A stretch of 64,000 nt of DNA from Sphingopyxis macrogoltabida (lineage in GTDB: Bacteria; Pseudomonadota; Alphaproteobacteria; Sphingomonadales; Sphingomonadaceae), in assembly GCF_001314325.1 (NCBI RefSeq), contig NZ_CP009429.1, positions 1,612,501-1,676,500 on the forward strand. The letters are read 5' to 3'. A model generated the notes under the pieces. That model did not search any database, had not been told where the DNA came from, and saw nothing but the letters and a program-made list of their open reading frames with translations. Made by a program: the position numbers and the translations under genes. Positions 41,838 to 51,041 of this stretch are shown in pieces (position 1 is the first letter of the stretch; every line of letters starts with the position of its first letter).

Positions 41838-42665
41838 ATGTCGAAGGATATATTGGGCTATAAAGGCAAGCGCGTCGTCGTCATGGGCTGCTTCTCGGGC
41901 ACCGGCGAGGCTTGCGCGCGCGCGCTCGTCGACCTCGGCGCCGAAGTGCATGGCGCCGACATCAAGCCGTCGCCGGTCGATCTCGCGAGCTTCACCGAGG
42001 TTGACCTCAAGAACCCCGACGCCATCGCGTCGGGCATCGCGAGCATCGGCGGCAAGATCGACGCCGTGTTCAACGTCTCGGGCCTGCCGCAGACCTTCCC
42101 CGGCGAGGATGTCGTCACGGTCAACTTCCTCGGCATCCGCGCTTGGACCGAAGGCTGGATTCCGCACCTCAACCCCGGCGCCGCGATCGTCTCGGTGTCG
42201 TCGCTCGGCGGCATGAAATGGCTGACGCGCCAACCTTTGCTGCGGGAATTCATCGCGATCGAGGATTTCGCCGAAGCGCGCCAATGGTATCTCGACCGCG
42301 CGGAAGAAGTCGGCGACCCCTACAGCCTCGCCAAGGAAGCGATCAACACCTGGACGCAGGCCCGCGCGCCCGACCTGATCGGCCGCGACATCCGCATCAA
42401 CTGCACCATGCCCAGCCCGATCGACACCCCGATGCTCGGCGAATTCCGCAAGGTCGCGGGTGACGCGGTGCTCGGCGCCTTCGCTAAGGCCAAGGGGCGC
42501 TGTTCGACCGCCGAGGAACAGGCGCTGCCGCTGATCCTGCTCAACAGCGACGCCGCGAGCTTCATCAGCGGCGTGTGCCTGCCGGTCGACGCCGGCCTCG
42601 CGGGCGGGCTCGCGACGGGGGTGCTCGACATCCAGAAAATGATCGCCGAGGCGGCGGGCGCCTGA
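41838..42665 (+). CDS. SDR of the 3-alpha-HSD/coniferyl-alcohol dehydrogenase type
   Basis: A 275-residue SDR with a short cofactor loop (MGCFSGTGEA) and no NNAG motif; instead FNVSGLPQTFPGEDVVTVNFLG. This resembles the 3-alpha-hydroxysteroid dehydrogenase/carbonyl reductase and coniferyl-alcohol dehydrogenase group. YSLAK supplies Tyr and Lys. The group oxidises secondary alcohols on steroid or phenylpropanoid skeletons. ATG 41838 has GAGG 4 nt upstream; a TTG at 41829 is less likely. Last gene of the 36597 operon, ending directly at the convergent tetR stop. Confidence 0.84.
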   Translation: MSKDILGYKGKRVVVMGCFSGTGEACARALVDLGAEVHGADIKPSPVDLASFTEVDLKNPDAIASGIASIGGKIDAVFNVSGLPQTFPGEDVVTVNFLGIRAWTEGWIPHLNPGAAIVSVSSLGGMKWLTRQPLLREFIAIEDFAEARQWYLDRAEEVGDPYSLAKEAINTWTQARAPDLIGRDIRINCTMPSPIDTPMLGEFRKVAGDAVLGAFAKAKGRCSTAEEQALPLILLNSDAASFISGVCLPVDAGLAGGLATGVLDIQKMIAEAAGA

Positions 42666-43352
42666 TCAGCCCCGCGCCCCCAGCATCATCGAAATACTAT
42701 GCGCCGCCGCCGCCTTCAGATCCGCGTAACCGACGCCGTCCGAATGACTGCTCATGGGCCCGATTGCCGACAGGCGCTCGAGTATCATCAGCACGGTGCC
42801 GGCGCAGGAGCGCGGCGACAGGTGCGCGGGGGTGCGCCCCGCCGCCTGCGCGCGCTCGACCTGGCTGCTGATCGCATCCATCATCGGCCGCGCCTGCGTC
42901 ATCCGCGCCTCGTAGAAGCGCGTGTCGCCTTCCTCCGCCGCGAGGTTACGCACGACGAAGATCGTCCGGTTGCGGTTCCAGATGCCGGTATATTCCTCGA
43001 CGAACGCCGCCGCGGCCGCTTCGGCGCCCGGCGACAGCCAGTCACGCGCGACGATCGCCTCAAGTTCGGGCGAGGTCTGGCTCGCATGTTCGAGCGCCGC
43101 GAGCACGACCTCGGGCACGCCCTTGAAATAGACGTAGAAGGTGGCGGGCGAGGTCTGCGCCGCGCGCGCGACGTCGACCACCGACACGTCGCGCAGCCCG
43201 TGCGTCTCGAGCAGGTCGACCGTTGCGTCGATCAACTGCTGCCGCGTCCGCTGTCCTTTCGCCCCCAGCTTGCGTTCGGGCGGGGTTTCCGCCGTGATGA
43301 TGGCCTGTGTCTGCGTCAAATAGGTGATCCTGCCCCGAAATTTTCCCGCCAT
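42666..43352 (-). CDS. TetR-family transcriptional regulator
   Basis: A 228-residue regulator. The helix-turn-helix is RTRQQLIDATVDLLETHGL, then VVDVARAAQTSPATFYVYFKG. The C-terminal domain is helical with a WNRNRTIFVVRNLAAEEGD segment. The start is uncertain: ATG 43352 has a poor ribosome site and TTG 43379 would place the start inside the upstream dyad region. The TTGAC-N5-GTCAA dyad at 43384-43398 lies between this gene and the divergent SDR gene, and the same arms recur at 53697. It probably represses both divergent units and the remote operon pair. Confidence 0.85.
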   Translation of the reverse strand: MAGKFRGRITYLTQTQAIITAETPPERKLGAKGQRTRQQLIDATVDLLETHGLRDVSVVDVARAAQTSPATFYVYFKGVPEVVLAALEHASQTSPELEAIVARDWLSPGAEAAAAAFVEEYTGIWNRNRTIFVVRNLAAEEGDTRFYEARMTQARPMMDAISSQVERAQAAGRTPAHLSPRSCAGTVLMILERLSAIGPMSSHSDGVGYADLKAAAAHSISMMLGARG

Positions 43353-43383
43353 CCTAACAGCGGGGTTGCGATATGGCAAAAAA

Positions 43384-43398
43384 TTGACGTATCGTCAA
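43384..43398. promoter_or_regulatory. TTGAC-N5-GTCAA dyad at the tetR promoter
   Basis: TTGACG (43384-43389) and CGTCAA (43393-43398) are perfect complements around TAT. It lies between the tetR start and the SDR gene at 43436. Matching arms occur at 53697-53711, pointing to shared control. Confidence 0.75.
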
Positions 43399-43435
43399 AA
43401 ATGAAGCCCGAGACACGAAAATCAGGGGAAATGGG

Positions 43436-44218
43436 ATGGAGAGGCTAGCCGGCAAGGTCGCCGTCGTAACCGGCGCATCGAAAGGCATGGGGCGGCATTT
43501 CGTCGCCGCGCTCGTCGCCTCAGGCGTGAAGGTCGCGTGCCTCGCGCGCCCATCGAACGAGTTCGACACGCTCGCCGCCGAGTTCGGCGACGCCGTGCTG
43601 CCGATCGCCTGCGACGTCGCCGCGTCGGAGGCAGTGAATGCCGCCGTCGCGCGGGCGGTCTTGCATTTCGGCCGCATCGACGTCGTGGTGGCTAATGCCG
43701 CGGTCTATCATCCCTTCGCCTTCGAAACCGGCAGCGACGACATGATCCGCAACCATGTCGATATCAATATCCTCGGCGTCTCGTGGCTGATCCGCGCCGC
43801 AATCCCGCACCTGCGCGCCACCAAGGGCCAGATCGTCGCAATCAGCAGCGAGTCGGTGAACATGCCTTTCCCGATGCTCGCGCTTTACGCCGCGACCAAG
43901 GCGGCGGTCGAAACGCTCTGCCACGGCCTGCGCGACGAACTGCGCAGCGACGACATCCGCATTACCATATTGCGTTCGGGCTCGGTCAAGGGCGGTTCGG
44001 GCGGCAAGAGCTGGTCGCAGGAGACCGTCGCCGCCTTCTACAAGAAGATCGTCGAGACCGGCCATGCGTCGATGACGGGCGAGGGGGCGACGCCTGAATC
44101 GATGGCGCAGGCCTTGCTGTCGGTGATCGGACTGCCCGCCGATATCGGCGTCGACCTGATCGAGGTCCGCGCGGCGCAGGTCGGCGTGCCCGAGGGGGCC
44201 AAGGCCGTCGCGAGCTGA
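43436..44218 (+). CDS. Classical SDR oxidoreductase
   Basis: A 260-residue SDR: TGASKGMG, then ANAAVYHP in place of NNAG, ISSESVNMP serine region and YAATK. It ends without the usual VDGG motif (VRAAQVGVPEGAKAVAS). Probably acts on an alcohol or keto group of a CoA intermediate. AGGGGAA lies 6 nt before the ATG. First gene of the SDR-MFS-DUF35-thiolase operon facing tetR. Confidence 0.86.
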   Translation: MERLAGKVAVVTGASKGMGRHFVAALVASGVKVACLARPSNEFDTLAAEFGDAVLPIACDVAASEAVNAAVARAVLHFGRIDVVVANAAVYHPFAFETGSDDMIRNHVDINILGVSWLIRAAIPHLRATKGQIVAISSESVNMPFPMLALYAATKAAVETLCHGLRDELRSDDIRITILRSGSVKGGSGGKSWSQETVAAFYKKIVETGHASMTGEGATPESMAQALLSVIGLPADIGVDLIEVRAAQVGVPEGAKAVAS

Positions 44219-44219
44219 C

Positions 44220-45620
44220 GTGACCGACCGCCGCAATCTTCCCCTGATCATCGGTGCCCTCTGGATCGCCGAGGTCACCGGCTCGTTCGAGACCGCGATG
44301 ATCCTCGCCGCGCTCAAGAAGCTGATCGAGGATTTCGGCAACCCCGCGATGGTCGGCTGGCTGATCACCGGCTACCTCATCGTCGGCGCCGCGATTGCCG
44401 CGATCGTCGGGCGTCTCGGCGACCTGTTCGGGCGGCGACAAGTGCTCGTCGTCGTGCTGATCATCGGCGCGGTCGGCTCGCTGATCAGCGCGCTCTCGAC
44501 CAATTTCCCGGTGCTGCTCGCCGGGCGGCTGATGCAAGGCGTCACCGGCGCGATCCTGCCGCTCTGCATCGGGCTCGTGCACGAAAATGCGGGCAAGGAG
44601 CGCGCGCCGATGGCGATCGGCCTGATGATCTCGGGCGCCTCGATCGGCACCGCGGCGGGGCTCGTCGTCGGCGGCATGATCGTCGACAATTTCAGCTGGC
44701 ACGGGGTGTTCTTCGCCAGTGCCGGTCTCTGTGCCGTCTCGGCGCTCGCGATCGGCGGGCTGCTCCCGCGCTCGCCGCGCCAGCCGGCATCCGAACCCGT
44801 CGACTGGCTGTCGGGCCTCGCCTTTGCACCTGGGGTCGCACTCGTCCTCGTCTATTTCTCCATGGGCAATGATTGGGGCTGGGCCAGCCCGCTGCCGCTC
44901 GCCGCGTTGGCCATCGGCGTGCTGCTCACCCTCTGGTGGTGGCGCGCCAGCCTCGCTAGCCCGAATCCGCTGATCGCGGTGCGCAGCTTCTCCGACCGCA
45001 CCATCGCGATCGGCAGCGCGGTCACTGCGCTCGTCGCGATGAGCACGCTCCAGATCACCGTCTTCTTCTCGCTGATGATGCAGGCGCCGCTGTGGACGCT
45101 CGCCGGGCTCGGCTTCACCGCGACGCTCGCGGGGATTGCCAAGCTGCCCTCGAATCTCAGCTCGGTGTTCGCCAGCCCGCTCGGCGGCTGGCTCGCGGCG
45201 CGCGGCGGCGGACGCTTTGCGCTGATAGCGGGCGGGGGCGTCACCGTCGCGGGCTGGCTGCTCTGGTTCGTCATGGACGTCGACAGCTTTCCCAAGGTCG
45301 TGGCGCAGCTCATCGTCATCAGCTTCGGCACGACGATGCTCTTCTCGGTCGCGCCGACGATCATCGCCCAGGCCTCGCCGCCCGAACGGATCAGCGAAAT
45401 CTCCGGCCTGCTCACCGTCATCCGCCAGCTCTTCATGGGCATCGGCGCGCAGATGGTGACGACCTTGCTCGCCGCCGACATCGTGCGCCGGGGTAGCGAA
45501 ACCTACCCGTCGCCCTTCGCCTACGACTTCACGGTCGCCGTCATCGCCGCGCTCTGCACCGCCGCAGTGCTTACCGCGCTCGCGCTGCCGCGCCAACATC
45601 CACCGCAGGAACAACCATGA
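44220..45620 (+). CDS. MFS transporter, DHA2-like
   Basis: A 466-residue membrane protein with 12-14 hydrophobic segments. GRLGDLFGRRQVLVV between the second and third segments is motif A of drug:proton antiporter-like carriers, and RLMQGVTGAILPLCIG follows as in DHA2 exporters. In this operon it may export a toxic intermediate or import the substrate. It starts with GTG 44220, one base after the SDR stop, and its stop overlaps the DUF35 start. Confidence 0.87.
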   Translation: MTDRRNLPLIIGALWIAEVTGSFETAMILAALKKLIEDFGNPAMVGWLITGYLIVGAAIAAIVGRLGDLFGRRQVLVVVLIIGAVGSLISALSTNFPVLLAGRLMQGVTGAILPLCIGLVHENAGKERAPMAIGLMISGASIGTAAGLVVGGMIVDNFSWHGVFFASAGLCAVSALAIGGLLPRSPRQPASEPVDWLSGLAFAPGVALVLVYFSMGNDWGWASPLPLAALAIGVLLTLWWWRASLASPNPLIAVRSFSDRTIAIGSAVTALVAMSTLQITVFFSLMMQAPLWTLAGLGFTATLAGIAKLPSNLSSVFASPLGGWLAARGGGRFALIAGGGVTVAGWLLWFVMDVDSFPKVVAQLIVISFGTTMLFSVAPTIIAQASPPERISEISGLLTVIRQLFMGIGAQMVTTLLAADIVRRGSETYPSPFAYDFTVAVIAALCTAAVLTALALPRQHPPQEQP

Positions 45621-46012
45621 GACCGCTTCCCGAACTCACCCCCGAAAACACCGCCTTCTGGACTGGCGGCGCCGAGGGGAAATTGATGATCGCCTTCTGC
45701 GCCGATTGCAGCCACGCCATCCACCCGCCACAGTTGATCTGTCCGAAGTGCTGGTCTCAAGCCATTGAATTCAAACCCGTTACCGGCACAGGAGCGGTCT
45801 ACACCTTCACCGTCAATCACCAGCCCTGGATGCCCGACATGCCCGTGCCCTTCGCGCTCGCGGTGGTCGACCTCGACGGCGCTCCCGGTGCACGCGTGAC
45901 TGCCGAAGTGGTGAACGCTGACCCCGAAAGCGTTGTCATCGGCCAGACAATGAAGATCGGCTTCCTCAACATCGACGATATCTGGTTCCCGCAGTGGGAG
46001 CCCGCGCAATGA
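45617..46012 (+). CDS. DUF35 OB-fold/zinc-ribbon partner protein (pair 2)
   Basis: A 131-residue DUF35 protein: NTAFWTGGAEGKL helix, CADCSHAIHPPQLICPKC zinc ribbon with two CxxC knuckles, then OB-fold strands (VYTFTVNHQPW, PFALAVVDLDGAPGARV). It overlaps both the MFS stop and the thiolase-fold start (ATGA at each end), so it should be made stoichiometrically with its partner. Gene order is DUF35 then thiolase fold, the reverse of pair 1. Confidence 0.88.
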   Translation: MRPLPELTPENTAFWTGGAEGKLMIAFCADCSHAIHPPQLICPKCWSQAIEFKPVTGTGAVYTFTVNHQPWMPDMPVPFALAVVDLDGAPGARVTAEVVNADPESVVIGQTMKIGFLNIDDIWFPQWEPAQ

Positions 46013-47178
46013 CCCTGAACGCCGCCATCACCGGCGTCGGCATGTCCGACATCGGCCGCAAGACCAATCGCCCCGCAATGATCCACCTCGCCGAGGCTGC
46101 GCGCCGCGCGCTCGAATGCGCGGGGCTGACGCGCGCCGATATCGACGGCATTTCGACCTACCCGGGCAAGGCCGACAATTCGCCGGGCATGTCGCCGCTC
46201 GGCACCGGCGAGGTCCGCAACGCACTCGGGCTCAAGACGCGCTGGCACAGTGCGGTCCCCGACGGCCCGTCGCAGATGGCGCCCATCCAAGTCGCGGCGA
46301 TGGCAGTTGCGACGGGGCAGGCACGCCACATCCTCTGCTTTCGCGCGCTCACCGAAAGCTCGTCGCAGACCGCGACGCAGCGCGCGAGCATCCCCGGCGC
46401 GGGCCGCGCGCGGCTCGGCGGCTGGTACTCCTACCTCGTCCCCGCAAAGGCGATGTCGGCGTCGAACTGGGCGGGCTGGATGGCGCAGCGCTATTTCCAC
46501 GAGTTCGGCATGACGCGCGAGCATCTCGGCCTCGTCGCGACCGGCCAGCGCGCCTTCGCGCAGCAGAACCCCTCGGCGGTGATGCGCACGCCGCTGACGA
46601 TGGACGATTATCTCGGCGCGCGCATGATCTCATCGCCGCTCGGGCTGTTCGACTGCGACGTGCCGATCGACGGGGCGTGCGTGGTGATCGTCTCGGCCGC
46701 CGACGCTGCGAAGGATTGCGCACAGGCGCCGCTGACGATCGCGGCGATGGGCGCCGCCCTCGGCTCGCAGGAGACCTGGGACCAGCGCCCCGACCTCACC
46801 ACGATGGGCGCACACGACAGCGCCGCCGATATGTGGGCGCGTACGGACCTCAAGCCCGCCGATGTCGATGTCCTCGGCCTCTACGACGGCTTCAGCATCT
46901 TCGTGCCCTTCTGGCTCGAGGCCATGGGCTTTTGCGGGCATGGCGAGGCGAAGGACTTCATTGCGGACGGCAATATCGGCCCCGGCGGACGCTTTCCGGT
47001 GAACACCGGCGGCGGACAATTGTCGGGCGGCCGCCTCCACGGCTTCGGGCTGTTGCACGAGGTTTGCACCCAGCTCTGGGGGCAGGCCGGCGGGCGTCAG
47101 ATCGACGGCGCGAAGGTCGGCGCGTGCGGCATGGGCGGCGGCTTTATCGCCGGATCGATGCTGCTGCGGCGGGACTAG
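46009..47178 (+). CDS. Thiolase-fold, probable Ltp2-like C-C lyase (pair 2)
   Basis: A 389-residue thiolase-superfamily protein. AAITGVGMSDIGRKT is the usual start of the SCP-x/Ltp2 branch. The nucleophile region reads WHSAVPDGPSQMA with no Cys, and the C-terminus has NTGGGQLSGGRLHGFG instead of a GHP histidine motif. It therefore cannot act as an ordinary thiolase and is better read as a DUF35-dependent aldolase-type lyase. YDGFSIFVPFW holds a Tyr that may be catalytic, as Ltp2 uses tyrosines. Convergent overlap with the Gfo/Idh gene. Confidence 0.84.
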   Translation: MTLNAAITGVGMSDIGRKTNRPAMIHLAEAARRALECAGLTRADIDGISTYPGKADNSPGMSPLGTGEVRNALGLKTRWHSAVPDGPSQMAPIQVAAMAVATGQARHILCFRALTESSSQTATQRASIPGAGRARLGGWYSYLVPAKAMSASNWAGWMAQRYFHEFGMTREHLGLVATGQRAFAQQNPSAVMRTPLTMDDYLGARMISSPLGLFDCDVPIDGACVVIVSAADAAKDCAQAPLTIAAMGAALGSQETWDQRPDLTTMGAHDSAADMWARTDLKPADVDVLGLYDGFSIFVPFWLEAMGFCGHGEAKDFIADGNIGPGGRFPVNTGGGQLSGGRLHGFGLLHEVCTQLWGQAGGRQIDGAKVGACGMGGGFIAGSMLLRRD

Positions 47179-48284
47179 AGATCGATCCAGCGGCGTTCGT
47201 GAGACGCGGTTGCGGCCGCCTCGACGACCTCCTGCACATGCAGGCCCTGCGCGAAGTCGGGTGCCGCCGCTCCGTCGCCATTGATCGCATCGCGCATCTT
47301 CGCAAAGATCGATGCCAGCGCCAGCAAACCCGTCTCAGGCCGATCGGCTACGGCGCGGCATCCCGGCACCGCCAGATATTCGGGCTGGATCGCGATCTCG
47401 CCCACCGCGGCGCTGCCCAGCGCCGGATTCTGCGTCCCGAACAGCCGCGTGTCATGCGCCATCGGAAACACCGGCGCGCGCGCTTCGAGCCGTCCCTTCG
47501 ATCCCCAGACCGAAAAGCGGAAGCCGTCGCCGCCGATCTTGCACCAGTTCGCCTCCAGCCGCGTCGGCAGCCCCGAGGCATGGCGCAGCAGCATCGACGC
47601 CCGGTCGGGCACCGCCGGACGGATGGTCTCGCCCTCCAGCGGCCACGCCTTCAGCGTCAGCGACTGGTCGGCGGTCACCGAAGCCACCGGTCCGAAAAAA
47701 TGCACCAGCAGGTGCAACATATGGCTGCCCAGATTGCGCCCCGCGCTCGCGCCATTCGCGGGATCGGCGAACCAGACGTAGCCCGGCACATTGGTCTGCG
47801 CCGCGCTGAACAAAGGCACCTCGAACGCGACATCGGCGCCGAAGACCTCGCCGATCCAGCCGGCGTCGATCATCGCCTTCATCTGGACCATGGCAGGCAC
47901 CGCCTGCATGAAGGCGTCGACCACCGCGACGGTCCTGGCGCTTTGCCACGTGTCGGCCATCGCGCGCGCATCGGCCAGATCTTTGGCGAAGGGGATGCCA
48001 TTATAGACATGCTTGCCCGCAGCCAGCGCCGCCATCACCATATCGAAGCGCAGCGGCGGCCGCGTCCCGCAATCGACGATGTCGATCTCGGGATCGGCCG
48101 CCATCGCGCGGAAATCGTGGAATGCGCGCGCGACCTTGAAGTCCTCGGCCGCTTTCGCGGCCGTTTCGGGCCGCGACGTGCAGATCGCGGTGACCTCGAC
48201 CCCGTCGAGGCTACGCCAGGCGGGCAAATGCGCTTTGGCGCCCCAGGCGGCGCTGATGATGCCGACGCGGAGGGGAGGGGACAT
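47175..48284 (-). CDS. Gfo/Idh/MocA-family oxidoreductase
   Basis: A 369-residue NAD(P)-dependent dehydrogenase. The N-terminal Rossmann domain has GIISAAWGAKAHLPAW (a variant of GxGxxG) and ICTSRPETA. GKHVYNGIPFAKDLADA replaces the common EKP motif with IPF, and the C-terminal domain has NLGSHMLHLLVHFFG, with His residues in the substrate site. The family acts on sugar- or inositol-like alcohols and some cyclic ketones. Last gene of the 53647-47175 operon, 14 bp after the CoA-transferase. Confidence 0.85.
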   Translation of the reverse strand: MSPPLRVGIISAAWGAKAHLPAWRSLDGVEVTAICTSRPETAAKAAEDFKVARAFHDFRAMAADPEIDIVDCGTRPPLRFDMVMAALAAGKHVYNGIPFAKDLADARAMADTWQSARTVAVVDAFMQAVPAMVQMKAMIDAGWIGEVFGADVAFEVPLFSAAQTNVPGYVWFADPANGASAGRNLGSHMLHLLVHFFGPVASVTADQSLTLKAWPLEGETIRPAVPDRASMLLRHASGLPTRLEANWCKIGGDGFRFSVWGSKGRLEARAPVFPMAHDTRLFGTQNPALGSAAVGEIAIQPEYLAVPGCRAVADRPETGLLALASIFAKMRDAINGDGAAAPDFAQGLHVQEVVEAAATASHERRWIDL

Positions 48285-48298
48285 GGCGGCCTCCGCGC

Positions 48299-49531
48299 TC
48301 AGGCGATCGCCTTGCGGTTCTTCAGATCCTCGATGCGATCCCAGTCGAGGCCCAATTCCATCAGGAAGAGTTCGGTATGCTCCGACGCTTCGGGCGCGCG
48401 GGTGTTCTCGACCCCCGCATGGTTGAACTGCACCGGATTGGCGACCAGCCGGATCGGCGCGCCGCCGTCGGCGGACTCGACCTCGAAGATCAGGTCGTTC
48501 GCCAGCACCTGCTCGTCGCTCGCGACATCGTGCACCGACTGATACGCCGCCCATTGGCCCTTCATGGACTTCAGATGCTGGCACCAATAATCGAAGCTCT
48601 GCGCCGCGATGGCCGCCTTGACCAGCGGATAGGCTTCCGCCGCATTCGCCATGATCGCCTCGGCGGTCGAGAAACGCTCGTCCTGCGCGGCCTCGGGAAT
48701 GCCAAGATGGCCGAACACATCGTCGATATAGGGGCCGGGCGACAGCACGGTCAGGTTGATGAACTTGCCGTCCGACGTCTTGAACACCCCCATGAAGGGA
48801 TTGGTCCCGACCGACTGCCCGCCGCCGGGCATCAGATTCTCGAACGGATCCTTGTCCAGTTCCATCGCGACGTCGACCGAACAGGCGGTCGCCCAGATGC
48901 CCGACGACAGGAGGGAGACATCGACCTCGGTCGCCTCGCCGGTCCGTTCCCGGTGGAACAGCGCCGCGGCGATCCCGCCCGCGATGTTCATGCCGCCGAT
49001 CGTGTCACCATAGGCCGGCCCCGGCTGCGTCAACGGCCCGTCGAGCTCCTTGGGCGTCACCAGCACCGCCGACCCGCCGCGCGCCCAATAGGCCGTGCTG
49101 TCGAACCCGCCCTTGTCGCGCTCGGGGCCCTTGTCGCCGAAGGCGCTGCCGCGAACATAGATGATGTCGGGGTTCGCCGCGCGGATATGCTCGATGTCGA
49201 TCTTCAATTTCTGCCGCGCCGAGGGCAGGTAGTTGGTCAGGAAGACGTCGGCGGTCTTCGCGATCTCATAGAGCAGCTCGCGGCCTTCCTCGGTTGAGAT
49301 ATCGATCCCGACGCTGCGCTTGCCGCGGTTCGGATGCTGCATCAGCGACGAGCGCTGCGGATTGACCGCGAGCCGCTGGAGCATCTGGATGCCGCGCTGC
49401 GCATCGCCGCGCACCGGATGCTCGATCTTGATCACATCGGCGCCCCAGTCGGTCATCACGCCGCCCGCCGCGGGAACGAAGGTGAATTGCGCAACCTCGA
49501 GGACGCGGATGCCCTCCATGACCTTTGTCAT
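48299..49531 (-). CDS. Class III (CaiB/BaiF) CoA-transferase
   Basis: A 410-residue CoA-transferase of normal length. IRVLEVAQFTFVPAAGGVMTDWGADVIKIEHP is the family's N-terminal fold (written here as its opening), NRGKRSVGIDIS follows, and KGGFDSTAYWARGG carries the catalytic Asp. It activates a carboxylate by transfer from another CoA ester, without ATP. Placed after aldehyde dehydrogenase, it would activate the acid formed from the P450-derived aldehyde. 24 bp separate it from the aldehyde dehydrogenase. Confidence 0.9.
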   Translation of the reverse strand: MTKVMEGIRVLEVAQFTFVPAAGGVMTDWGADVIKIEHPVRGDAQRGIQMLQRLAVNPQRSSLMQHPNRGKRSVGIDISTEEGRELLYEIAKTADVFLTNYLPSARQKLKIDIEHIRAANPDIIYVRGSAFGDKGPERDKGGFDSTAYWARGGSAVLVTPKELDGPLTQPGPAYGDTIGGMNIAGGIAAALFHRERTGEATEVDVSLLSSGIWATACSVDVAMELDKDPFENLMPGGGQSVGTNPFMGVFKTSDGKFINLTVLSPGPYIDDVFGHLGIPEAAQDERFSTAEAIMANAAEAYPLVKAAIAAQSFDYWCQHLKSMKGQWAAYQSVHDVASDEQVLANDLIFEVESADGGAPIRLVANPVQFNHAGVENTRAPEASEHTELFLMELGLDWDRIEDLKNRKAIA

Positions 49532-49555
49532 CGCCGTGTCTCTCCCTTTTGGCCC

Positions 49556-51031
49556 TTATTCGGCGTGAAAGCTGATCACCTTTTGATAGGTGAATTCGTT
49601 GAGGCCATCCTCGCCATATTCGCGGCCGTAGCCCGAGCGCTTTATGCCGCCGAAGGGCGCGTCGGACTGCATCGTCCCCGCGCCGCCGTTGATCGATACG
49701 CCGCCGGTGCGGATCTTGAGCGCCATGCGATAGGCTTCGCCCGCATCGGCCGAGTAGATCGCGCCCGACAGGCCGAAATCGCTGTCGTTCGCCATTGCGA
49801 CGGCCTCGGCATCGTCGTCGAAACCGATCACGGCGCCGATCGGCCCGAACACCTCTTCCTGCGCGATGCGGCTGTCGTTCTTCACATTGTCGAACAGCGT
49901 CGGCTCGTAATAATAGCCCTTGTCGAGCCCGTCGGGCCGCTTGCCGCCCGCGACGAGCGTCGCGCCCTCGTCTTGAGCGATTGCGACATAATCCTCGGTG
50001 CGCTTGCGCGCGACTTCGCGGATCAGCGGGCCGTAATTGACGCTGGGGTCCACCGGATTGCCGATCTTCAGATGCCCGAGCATCGCCTTCATCGCCTCGA
50101 CGAACTGCGGGCGGACGCTGTTGTGGACGAGGTGGCGCGTGGTGAGTGCGCAGCCCTGGCCGCCATGCGTCGTAAAGCCCATGATCCCCGCCGCTGCGGC
50201 TTTCGCGATATCGGCGTCGGCGCGGACGATCAGCGCCGACTTGCCGCCAAGCTCCATCACGATGCGCTTCAGCGTCGGCGCCGCCTGCGACTGGATCATT
50301 GCCCCGACCTTGTCCGACCCGGTGAAGTGGACGAGGTCGACGCGCGGGTCGGTGGTCAGCAATTTGCCCGTCTCGATATCGCCGGTGACGATGCTCAGCA
50401 CGCCCTTGGGCAGCCCGACCTCGTCGGCGATCTCGCCGAGGATCAGCGCCTGCATCGGGGTGTAGGGCGAGGGTTTGAGCACCACCGTGCAGCCGACCGC
50501 GAGCGCCGGAATCACCTTGCCGATATTGAGGAAGAAGGGGAAGTTGTACGGCGAGATCGCCGCGACCACACCCACCGGCTCGCGGCTCACCACCCCGGTG
50601 CCCAGCGTCGTGCGGCCGAGCGCATTGGGAGTGAGCTCGACCGGCAGCGACGACACCGCGGGGCGCGAGGCGACCTCGATCGTCCGCCGCGCATGCTTCA
50701 TCGGGATGCCATATTGCAGAAACTCGGCGAGCATCCGCGTCGCGCCCGCCTCGGCAACGATCATATCGACGATTTCGCCCTTGCGCGCGTCGAGCGCGTT
50801 GAGGAAGCGCGTCAGCACCGCCTGCCGCTCGGCGACCGGCATATAAGCCCAATCGCCCTGGTCGAACGCGGTGCGCGCCGCGCCGATGGCGGCGTCGACC
50901 TGCGCCGCGCTGCCGACCGGTGCCTCGATCAGCAGGCTTTCGTCGGCGGGGTTGATCACCGCCTCGCGCTGGTCGGTCTTCTGCCATTCGCCGCCCACGT
51001 AAATGGCGTCGTCATATTTCAAGAAAGCCAT
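49556..51031 (-). CDS. NAD(P)-dependent aldehyde dehydrogenase
   Basis: A 491-residue ALDH: NFPFFLNIGKVIPALAVGC cofactor region, MELGGKSA with the catalytic Glu and GGQGCALTTR with the nucleophilic Cys; EEVFGPIGAV and the GREYGEDGLNEF end are standard. It is the second P450-associated ALDH in the window (the other at 15049) and lies 10 bp after the P450 gene, consistent with alcohol to aldehyde to acid oxidation of a methyl or alkyl group. Confidence 0.92.
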   Translation of the reverse strand: MAFLKYDDAIYVGGEWQKTDQREAVINPADESLLIEAPVGSAAQVDAAIGAARTAFDQGDWAYMPVAERQAVLTRFLNALDARKGEIVDMIVAEAGATRMLAEFLQYGIPMKHARRTIEVASRPAVSSLPVELTPNALGRTTLGTGVVSREPVGVVAAISPYNFPFFLNIGKVIPALAVGCTVVLKPSPYTPMQALILGEIADEVGLPKGVLSIVTGDIETGKLLTTDPRVDLVHFTGSDKVGAMIQSQAAPTLKRIVMELGGKSALIVRADADIAKAAAAGIMGFTTHGGQGCALTTRHLVHNSVRPQFVEAMKAMLGHLKIGNPVDPSVNYGPLIREVARKRTEDYVAIAQDEGATLVAGGKRPDGLDKGYYYEPTLFDNVKNDSRIAQEEVFGPIGAVIGFDDDAEAVAMANDSDFGLSGAIYSADAGEAYRMALKIRTGGVSINGGAGTMQSDAPFGGIKRSGYGREYGEDGLNEFTYQKVISFHAE

Positions 51032-51041
51032 GTTGTTGTCC